In this document: piece after piece, positions 1-4,642 of the stretch
Numbering within the stretch: the first letter of the stretch is position 1
Layout: each line of letters opens with the position of its first letter
Source of the DNA: Rhodobacter sp.
Lineage (GTDB): Bacteria; Pseudomonadota; Alphaproteobacteria; Rhodobacterales; Rhodobacteraceae
Assembly: GCA_003536295.1 (NCBI GenBank)
Contig: DPZQ01000162.1
Coordinates: 1 to 5,433 of the forward strand
Length of the DNA stretch: 5,433 bases
Direction: 5' to 3'
Made by a program: the position numbers and the translations under genes
The notes under the pieces: model-generated
Seen by the model: only the letters and a program-made list of their open reading frames with translations
The model's database searches: none
Told to the model about the DNA's origin: nothing

Positions 1-487
1 CGATGGGCTGCGCAAAGCCGACTGGATGCACGAAACCTTTAAAGACTTGAACGAAGATCTAGCCGACGCCACTGCGCAAGGCAAACGTCTTTTGTTGATT
101 GTAGAGCAGCGCGGCTGCATCTACTGCAGCAAAATGCACAAAGAAGTTTATATCGACCCGACCATCGAAACGATGCTGACGAATGATTTTTATGTCATTC
201 AGCTTAATATGTTTGGTGATGTTGACGTAACAGATTTTGACGGTACTGTGCTTTCAGAAAAAGAAATGATACGCCGTTGGGGCTTGATGTTCACCCCAAC
301 TATGATGTTTTTACCCGAATCAATTACCGATGACCGAACAGCTGTGCAGGCTTCAGTAGTCACAATGCCAGGTGCTTTTGGCAAAGGCACAACCCGTGCT
401 TTGCTAACTTGGGTCAAAGATCATGGCTATAACAGCGACGAACATTTTCAGAAATATTTGGCGCGCACCCTTCAAAATGGGAACTAA
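1..487 (+). CDS. soxW: SoxW, periplasmic thioredoxin of the sox cluster (5' partial)
   Basis: Thioredoxin-fold protein that, in Paracoccus-type sox clusters, works with the membrane electron carrier SoxV to supply reductant to the periplasm and keep the SoxYZ carrier active. Counting from the Met at 26, the redox motif is Cys31-Ile-Tyr-Cys34 within QRGCIYCSKMH, and the thioredoxin cis-proline is Pro91 in FTPT. The reading frame stays open from 26 back to the window edge (DGLRKADW precedes that Met, with no stop), so the Met at 26 is very probably internal. The true start and the expected signal peptide lie upstream. About 161 residues are visible, against roughly 190 for full-length SoxW as I recall it. 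The stop is TAA at 485-487. soxV would be expected just upstream. Family assignment rests on the CxxC context, the VTDFDG and SEKEM segments, and the position directly before soxX. Confidence 0.9.
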   Translation, partial: DGLRKADWMHETFKDLNEDLADATAQGKRLLLIVEQRGCIYCSKMHKEVYIDPTIETMLTNDFYVIQLNMFGDVDVTDFDGTVLSEKEMIRRWGLMFTPTMMFLPESITDDRTAVQASVVTMPGAFGKGTTRALLTWVKDHGYNSDEHFQKYLARTLQNGN

Positions 488-519
488 ATAACTGGATCTC
501 AATAAGAAGCTGGGCTCAA

Positions 520-529
520 CCTGCGCAGG
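520..529. repeat. Perfect 10-bp palindrome in the soxW-soxX gap
   Basis: CCTGCGCAGG reads the same on both strands. It lies 33 nt after the soxW stop, between the arms of a wider 6-bp inverted repeat (TGGATC at 493-498, GATCCA at 529-534, overlapping by one base). There is no following T-tract, so it does not look like an intrinsic terminator of soxW. It could be a protein site or chance; no function is assigned. Confidence 0.3.
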
Positions 530-536
530 ATCCAAG

Positions 537-577
537 ATATGCTCGCGCATATATTCACAAAAATAAATATATTTGTT
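537..577. promoter_or_regulatory. Candidate operator cluster upstream of soxX (possible SoxR site)
   Basis: Three overlapping inverted repeats lie within about 40 AT-rich bases: ATATGC-N4-GCATAT (537-552), ATATATT-N10-AATATAT (549-555 and 566-572), and ACAAA-N10-TTTGT (557-561 and 572-576). In Paracoccus and Pseudaminobacter the ArsR-family repressor SoxR is known to bind the soxW-soxX intergenic region, and dyad-symmetric AT-rich operators are typical of that family. Assigning this element to SoxR is inference from position and symmetry, because soxR is not in the window and I cannot compare with a mapped footprint. A related element occurs at 2891-2916 before soxB. I could not identify convincing -35/-10 boxes around it. 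Confidence 0.5.
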
Positions 578-620
578 GCCAATCACGCAGATGTGAGCTT
601 AAATCGTTATATCGAATACC

Positions 621-628
621 AGGGAGGA
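621..628 (+). promoter_or_regulatory. soxX ribosome binding site
   Basis: AGGGAGGA is a near-consensus Shine-Dalgarno sequence, 5 nt from the ATG at 634. It fixes the start of soxX and suggests efficient translation initiation at the head of the structural genes. Confidence 0.8.
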
Positions 629-633
629 ACATA

Positions 634-1107
634 ATGAAGAGCCAACTAAAGCTCGCTATAGCGCTGGCTGCCTTTGCGGCACAGCCCAGCTTTGCGGAAG
701 TTACCCCAAATATGGTTGCGTTTGCAGATGGCGCGGTTGCGCAGTCGCACACCGGCGTTGCGGGCAATGCAGCTGACGGTGCAAAAGTTGCGTCGACACG
801 GTCTATGGGAAATTGCGTAGCATGTCATGCGATAGCTGCTTTACCTGATGCAAAATTCCAAGGCAATGTGGGCCCCGCACTTGATGGTGTAGGCTCGCGT
901 TGGTCAGAAGCGGAATTGCGCGGCATTGTCTCAAACGCGAAAATGATGTTTGATGGCACTGTAATGCCCTCCTTCTATAAAACCGAAGGTTATACCCGCC
1001 TAGGTGACGCCTATACCGGCAAAGCACCAAAAGGCGATGTGCCCCCCATTCTAAGCGCGCAGCAGATCGAAGATGTGGTTGCATATCTTTTAACGCTGAA
1101 AGAATAG
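634..1107 (+). CDS. soxX: SoxX, monoheme c-type cytochrome subunit of SoxAX
   Basis: Small periplasmic cytochrome c that pairs with SoxA; SoxAX couples thiosulfate to the SoxY cysteine and passes electrons on to c-type cytochromes. The 157-residue protein starts with a Sec signal peptide (Lys2 and Lys6, hydrophobic 7-16, probable cleavage after SFA at residue 21). The single haem-binding motif is Cys61-Val-Ala-Cys64-His65, and Met111 in TVMPSFY is the likely distal haem ligand. The C-terminal helix SAQQIEDVVAYLLTL is typical of class I cytochromes c. Length is normal for the family. The start is supported by the Shine-Dalgarno at 621-628. soxY follows after 27 nt, indicating co-transcription. 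SoxX is the first gene after the likely operator region. I see nothing broken in the gene. Confidence 0.96.
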   Translation: MKSQLKLAIALAAFAAQPSFAEVTPNMVAFADGAVAQSHTGVAGNAADGAKVASTRSMGNCVACHAIAALPDAKFQGNVGPALDGVGSRWSEAELRGIVSNAKMMFDGTVMPSFYKTEGYTRLGDAYTGKAPKGDVPPILSAQQIEDVVAYLLTLKE

Positions 1108-1134
1108 CGCGACCAGCCAAACGAGGAGAAAACC

Positions 1135-1551
1135 ATGAACTTAACGCGTCGTAATGCAATGGCTCTGGGGCTTGCGGGCTTTGCCGCAGCCTTGATGCCC
1201 ATGCCCGCTGCCGCTGCCGCTGATGAGGCCATCGCGGCTTTTACAGGGGGCTCTGCCCTTGGCACCGCAGGCATCACTTTGACCTGTCCAGAAATCGCTG
1301 AAAACGGCAATACTGTGCCTGTATCAGTAGACGCGCCTGGAGCGGTTGAAATTTTGGTTTTGGCGTCGGGCAATCCGACCCCAGGTGTAGCTACCTTTAA
1401 ATTTGGCGCTGCCGCAGGATCGCAATCAGCATCAACTCGGATGCGCCTGGCAAAAACCCAAGACGTGGTTGCAATCGCCAAAATGGCGGATGGCAGCTTT
1501 GTTCAAGCTAAAACGAATGTCAAAGTAACCATCGGCGGCTGCGGCGGCTGA
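1135..1551 (+). CDS. soxY: SoxY, sulfur-carrier subunit of SoxYZ
   Basis: SoxY carries pathway intermediates covalently on a cysteine at the tip of its flexible C-terminal arm. Here the protein ends in Gly-Gly-Cys136-Gly-Gly, the family signature. The 138-residue precursor begins with a twin-arginine-type leader (Arg5-Arg6 in LTRRNAMALG, then Ala-rich hydrophobic residues to about 29). This agrees with export of SoxYZ by the Tat system, where SoxY carries the leader and SoxZ has none. The core segment PEIAENGNTVPVSV (52-65) is strongly family-like. An unusual feature is a second cysteine, Cys51, in LTCPEI; as I recall, Paracoccus SoxY has only the C-terminal one. GAGGAG at 1123-1128 gives a good ribosome binding site 6 nt from the ATG. 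soxZ begins 19 nt after the stop. Confidence 0.96.
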   Translation: MNLTRRNAMALGLAGFAAALMPMPAAAAADEAIAAFTGGSALGTAGITLTCPEIAENGNTVPVSVDAPGAVEILVLASGNPTPGVATFKFGAAAGSQSASTRMRLAKTQDVVAIAKMADGSFVQAKTNVKVTIGGCGG

Positions 1552-1570
1552 TCGGCTTTAGGAGAGAAAA

Positions 1571-1900
1571 ATGGCTAGTGATGTAAAACCACGGGTTAAA
1601 GTCCCAAAATCAGCAGCAGCGGGCGAAATAGTCACGCTTAAAACTCTAATCAGCCACCCGATGGAATCGGGTCAGCGCAAAGGCGGCGATGGCAATCTTG
1701 TGCCCCGCTCGATCATCAACCGCTTCGTGTGCGACTATAACGGCGCCAATGTAATTGATGTAAAAATGGAGCCTGCCATCTCAACCAATCCCTATTTCGA
1801 ATTCGATGTCAAAATCGAGACCGCTGGGGAGTTTGCCTTTACTTGGTATGATGATGATGGCTCTGTCTATGAAGAGAAAAAATCCATCTCCCTGAGCTAG
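1571..1900 (+). CDS. soxZ: SoxZ, partner subunit of the SoxYZ carrier
   Basis: Immunoglobulin-like beta-sandwich protein that forms the stable SoxYZ heterodimer, the platform visited in turn by SoxAX, SoxB and SoxCD. The 109-residue product has no signal peptide, as expected if it crosses the membrane together with Tat-exported SoxY. Family segments visible are KTLISHPMESG (24-34), IINRFVCDYNG (48-58), and STNPYFEFDV followed by FTWYDDDGS near the C-terminus. Cys54 lies in the central strand; it is not the carrier cysteine. Length is normal for the family. AGGAGAG ends 4 nt before the ATG at 1571, and soxY stops 19 nt upstream, so the two are almost certainly translated from one message. An 88-nt gap with a hairpin separates soxZ from soxA. 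Confidence 0.96.
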   Translation: MASDVKPRVKVPKSAAAGEIVTLKTLISHPMESGQRKGGDGNLVPRSIINRFVCDYNGANVIDVKMEPAISTNPYFEFDVKIETAGEFAFTWYDDDGSVYEEKKSISLS

Positions 1901-1905
1901 GGAAC

Positions 1906-1937
1906 GGGGCGAAAAAGCTCCAAAAATGGGGCGAAAA
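1906..1937 (+). repeat. Two copies of GGGGCGAAAA in the soxZ-soxA gap
   Basis: The 10-mer GGGGCGAAAA occurs at 1906-1915 and again at 1928-1937, a 22-nt period or about two helical turns. No function is assigned. It could be a paired protein site or a small local duplication. Confidence 0.4.
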
Positions 1938-1947
1938 CCGAACATGG

Positions 1948-1970
1948 CGACCCAAGAAATGGGTCGTTTT
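1948..1970 (+). terminator. Terminator-like hairpin before soxA (possible attenuator or RNA-stability element)
   Basis: CGACCCA (1948-1954) and TGGGTCG (1960-1966) form a perfect 7-bp stem with the loop AGAAA, followed directly by TTTT at 1967-1970. The soxA ribosome binding site begins 3 nt later at 1974. The T-run is short, so full termination is doubtful. Partial attenuation, or a hairpin that blocks 3' decay and protects the soxXYZ part of the message, is equally possible. The stem would lie inside coding sequence if the upstream in-frame ATG at 1926 were used, which argues for the start at 1989. Confidence 0.5.
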
Positions 1971-1973
1971 ACC

Positions 1974-1981
1974 AAGGGAGG
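1974..1981 (+). promoter_or_regulatory. soxA ribosome binding site, decides the start
   Basis: AAGGGAGG lies 7 nt upstream of the ATG at 1989. The longer in-frame option at 1926 has no comparable sequence upstream and would place 21 unlikely residues ahead of a clean signal peptide. Confidence 0.8.
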
Positions 1982-1988
1982 AAATGCA

Positions 1989-2852
1989 ATGCATCTGCGT
2001 TCACGTAGAATTTTAATCGCCGCGAGTGTCTTTGCGCTCATGTCATCAGCCACTGCCTATGCAGATCCCGTCGAGGGTTTTGAATTGGTTGTGAACGGAG
2101 AAATGACTCTGGTTACCGAAGCACCAGCTTCGGCAAACCTTGAAGGCGCGCTTGATACTGTCTATTCTGGCTTGCTGTTTCGTGAATCTGAGACGCGTGA
2201 AATGGAAATGGACGACTTTTCAAACCCAGGTATGGTGTTTGTGGACCAAGGCCTTGACCTTTGGAATAAAGTTGACGGGACCGACGGAAAATCCTGCGCG
2301 TCATGTCATGATGACGTCGAAAGCCTGAAAGAAACCCGCGCAGCCATGCCAAAAATGAACCCAACGGGTGACGATCTTTGGTCTATGGAAAACTACATCA
2401 ACAACTGCCGCACAACAAAAATGGGTGCTGAGGCTTGGAAATGGTCGTCTGATCAAATGACAAGCGTAACTGCAGCTATTTCTGTTGCTGGACGTGGCGA
2501 GGTCGTGAACCCAAAAGTTGACGGCGCAGCTGCTGAATGGTGGGAAAAAGGCAAAGAGCTATATTACACCCGCTTCGGGCAGCTTGAACTGTCATGCGCA
2601 AATTGCCACGAACAAAACTACGGCAATATGATCCGAGCAGACCACCTAAGCCAAGGCCAAACCAACGGCTTTCCCGCTTACCGTTTGAAAAATGCTAAAC
2701 TGAACTCGATCCACAACCGTTTCAAAGGCTGTGTGCGCGATACGCGTGCTGAGACCTTTGGTGAAGGGTCGGCTGAATTCCGTGCTCTTGAACTATATGT
2801 CGCATCACGTGGTGCAGGCCTATCGGTTGAAGGCGTTGGAGTTCGCAACTAA
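1989..2852 (+). CDS. soxA: SoxA, diheme c-type cytochrome subunit of SoxAX
   Basis: Catalytic subunit of the SoxAX complex, which oxidatively attaches thiosulfate to the SoxY cysteine. The ATG at 1989 gives 287 residues: Sec signal peptide (RSRR at 4-7, hydrophobic 8-19, probable cleavage after AYA at 25), then two cytochrome c modules. The first haem motif is Cys103-Ala-Ser-Cys106-His107 with likely axial ligand Cys140 (INNC). The second is Cys203-Ala-Asn-Cys206-His207 with Cys248 (KGCVRDTRAE), which matches the active-site cysteine that carries a persulfide in the Rhodovulum SoxAX structure. The spacings between these cysteines agree closely with that protein as I remember it. Both haem sites are intact, so this is the diheme alphaproteobacterial type rather than the form that has lost the N-terminal haem. 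Tandem TAA stops (2850-2855) run into an intrinsic terminator. Confidence 0.96.
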   Translation: MHLRSRRILIAASVFALMSSATAYADPVEGFELVVNGEMTLVTEAPASANLEGALDTVYSGLLFRESETREMEMDDFSNPGMVFVDQGLDLWNKVDGTDGKSCASCHDDVESLKETRAAMPKMNPTGDDLWSMENYINNCRTTKMGAEAWKWSSDQMTSVTAAISVAGRGEVVNPKVDGAAAEWWEKGKELYYTRFGQLELSCANCHEQNYGNMIRADHLSQGQTNGFPAYRLKNAKLNSIHNRFKGCVRDTRAETFGEGSAEFRALELYVASRGAGLSVEGVGVRN

Positions 2853-2854
2853 TA

Positions 2855-2884
2855 AAAGGCCCCGCCATTGCGCGGGGCTTTTTT
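2855..2884 (+). terminator. Intrinsic terminator between soxA and soxB
   Basis: GCCCCGC (2859-2865) and GCGGGGC (2872-2878) form a perfect GC-rich 7-bp stem with a 6-nt loop. It is followed by six T (2879-2884) and preceded by an A-run that can extend the stem and give weaker activity on the opposite strand. It starts within a few bases of the soxA stop. This is a textbook Rho-independent terminator, unusual here because soxB and soxC follow on the same strand. Confidence 0.88.
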
Positions 2885-2890
2885 GCCCCA

Positions 2891-2916
2891 ATAAATTCAC
2901 ACATTCGAATATGAAT
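2891..2916. promoter_or_regulatory. Candidate operator or promoter region upstream of soxB
   Basis: AT-rich segment containing the palindrome ATTCGAAT (2903-2910), flanked by ATTCA (2895-2899) and TGAAT (2912-2916). Aligned without gaps, 2891-2912 matches 549-570 upstream of soxX at 16 of 22 positions, including ATTCACA and AATAT at the same spacing. TCGAATA (2905-2911) also recurs 15 nt before soxX (612-618). A possible promoter reads TTGCCC (2883-2888), 18 nt, GAATAT (2907-2912), overlapping the palindrome, but it is weak by consensus. Since a terminator lies just upstream, a promoter here would explain how soxB is expressed. Binding by SoxR is inference. Confidence 0.45.
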
Positions 2917-2929
2917 CGGCAGGTTTAAA

Positions 2930-4627
2930 ATGATCTCACGTCGTGATTTTCTTCAGGTTGGTATGGCGGCTTCAGCACTAATTGGGGCTGATGGCTTTGG
3001 CCAGTGGTCGCGTTTGGCCGCACAACAAAAACTCACACAAGATCAACTTTTGCAGTTTGACACATTTGGCAATGTCTCGTTGATCCATATCACCGATATT
3101 CACGCCCAGATGAAACCGATCTATTTCCGTGAACCGTCAGTCAATTTGGGTGTTGGCGGCAATAAAGGGGCCGTTCCCCATGTGACGGGCGCTGATTTTC
3201 GCAAACTTTATGGCATTAATGACGGCAGTCCCAGCCATTACGCGCTAAGCTCTGGTGATTTCTCCGCCCTTGCACAGGGCTATGGGCGTGTAGGCGGTCT
3301 AGACCGTGTGGCAACCGTGATCAAAGCCATTCGCGCTGACCGCCCTGATGCCATTTTGCTAGATGGTGGCGATACGTGGCATGGCTCGATGACCTGCTAT
3401 AAAACAGCTGGCCAAGATATGGTGAATGTTATGAACTTGTTGGCGCCCGACGCCATGACATTTCACTGGGAGTTCACCCTCGGAAGCGAACGCGTGCAAG
3501 AGATTGTAGAATCTTTGCCGTTTGCCGCTTTAGGGCAAAATATATTCGATACAGAATGGGACGAACCCGCCCCCCTATTCCCACCCTATAAAATGTTTGA
3601 ACGTGGCGGTACAAAAATCGCTGTTATAGGCCAAGCTTTCCCTTATATGCCCATTGCTAACCCAGGTTGGATGTTTCCAGAATATTCCTTTGGTATTCGT
3701 GATGAGAACATGCAGGCCATGGTAGATCAAGTCCGCGCCGAAGGGGCAGAATGTGTAGTGGTGCTAAGCCATAACGGCTTCGACGTTGACAAGAAGATGG
3801 CCTCGATCGTTTCGGGAATTGATGTAATCTTGTCGGGCCACACCCATGACGCACTTCCCGAACCAGCCCTAGCCGGACAAACGATCATCGTGCCCTCTGG
3901 CTCCAACGGTAAATTTGTCTCGCGCGTTGATCTGGATATTCGCGATGGTCGCATGATGGGCTTTCGCCATAAGCTTATTCCAATCTTCTCGGACGTCATA
4001 ACACCAGATGCCGAAGTCGCAGCCCTAATAGACGCCGAACGTGCCCCCTTTGTAGCCGAACTTTCGGAAGTGATTGGTCAGACCGACAGCCTGCTTTATC
4101 GGCGTGGTAACTTTAATGGCACATGGGATGACTTGATTTGTGACGCGCTTTTGTCAGAACGCGACGCCGAGATTGCCCTAAGCCCCGGCGTGCGCTGGGG
4201 CCCTTCATTGGTGCAAGGCCAAGACATCACCCGAGAGGATATTTTCAACGTCACATCTATGACTTATGGAAAGGCCTACCGCTCAGAAATGACTGGCGAG
4301 ACGTTGAAAGCCATCCTGGAAGATGTGGCAGACAATATCTTTAACCCAGACCCATATTACCAACAAGGCGGCGACATGGTGCGCACCGGAGGCTTGGGCT
4401 ACCGCATTGATATTTCAAAGCCGCAAGGTGAACGTATTTCCAATATGACACTTTTGAAAACCGGCGAATCGCTTGACCCTGCGCGCTCTTACGTGATTGC
4501 GGGCTGGGCCTCAGTAAATCCAGAAACCGAAGGGCCACTGATTTGGGATGTGGTCGAAGATCACATTCGAAAACTGGGCACCGTTTCACTGCAACCCAAT
4601 AATAGCGTCGAAGTAATTGGCGCATAA
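2930..4627 (+). CDS. soxB: SoxB, dimanganese thiosulfohydrolase
   Basis: SoxB hydrolyses the terminal sulfone from SoxY-bound intermediates, releasing sulfate. It belongs to the 5'-nucleotidase/metallophosphoesterase family. The 565-residue protein begins with a clear twin-arginine leader (SRRDFLQ at 3-9, then hydrophobic residues). The N-terminal metal domain shows Asp56 and His58 (TDIHAQ), Asp148 (GGDTWHGS), His179 (HWEFT), His281 (SHNGFDVD), and His304 and His306 (SGHTHD). SGSNGKFVSR and YRRGNFNGTWDDL follow, the latter in the C-terminal 5'-nucleotidase-type domain. Length is typical. Residue 178 is Phe where I recall Gly (GHWEFT) in Paracoccus SoxB. The ribosome binding site is weak (CAGG at 2920-2923, 6 nt before ATG), poorer than for the other sox genes. 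soxC follows after 15 nt, so soxB and soxC are surely co-transcribed, while a terminator separates soxB from soxA. Confidence 0.97.
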   Translation: MISRRDFLQVGMAASALIGADGFGQWSRLAAQQKLTQDQLLQFDTFGNVSLIHITDIHAQMKPIYFREPSVNLGVGGNKGAVPHVTGADFRKLYGINDGSPSHYALSSGDFSALAQGYGRVGGLDRVATVIKAIRADRPDAILLDGGDTWHGSMTCYKTAGQDMVNVMNLLAPDAMTFHWEFTLGSERVQEIVESLPFAALGQNIFDTEWDEPAPLFPPYKMFERGGTKIAVIGQAFPYMPIANPGWMFPEYSFGIRDENMQAMVDQVRAEGAECVVVLSHNGFDVDKKMASIVSGIDVILSGHTHDALPEPALAGQTIIVPSGSNGKFVSRVDLDIRDGRMMGFRHKLIPIFSDVITPDAEVAALIDAERAPFVAELSEVIGQTDSLLYRRGNFNGTWDDLICDALLSERDAEIALSPGVRWGPSLVQGQDITREDIFNVTSMTYGKAYRSEMTGETLKAILEDVADNIFNPDPYYQQGGDMVRTGGLGYRIDISKPQGERISNMTLLKTGESLDPARSYVIAGWASVNPETEGPLIWDVVEDHIRKLGTVSLQPNNSVEVIGA

Positions 4628-4642
4628 GGTAAGGAACTAACT

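Noticed and set aside
26..28. Met at 26 as the start of soxW
   Set aside because: The frame continues open to the window edge with family-like residues, no signal peptide follows Met26, and no good ribosome binding site precedes it.
493..534. TGGATC / GATCCA inverted repeat as a soxW terminator
   Set aside because: Six-base arms are 30 nt apart and no T-run follows.
573..604. TTGTTG with TTAAAT as a soxX promoter
   Set aside because: Spacing is 20 nt and the -10 match is poor; not enough to call without a mapped start site.
803..1159. 118-codon open frame on the - strand over soxX
   Set aside because: Shadow of soxX; composition is unlike a real protein and no ribosome binding site was seen.
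1011..1481. 156-codon open frame on the - strand across soxX and soxY
   Set aside because: It is antisense to two well-supported genes, crosses their junction, has no recognisable family features, and is explained by the Ala-rich codon pattern of soxY.
1926..1988. Alternative upstream start for soxA adding 21 residues
   Set aside because: No Shine-Dalgarno upstream of 1926, the added residues would bury the signal peptide, and the region contains the hairpin and the strong ribosome binding site that serve the ATG at 1989.
2731..2928. 65-codon + strand frame running from soxA through the terminator to soxB
   Set aside because: Starts inside soxA in another frame and reads through the terminator hairpin and operator-like region; no ribosome binding site.
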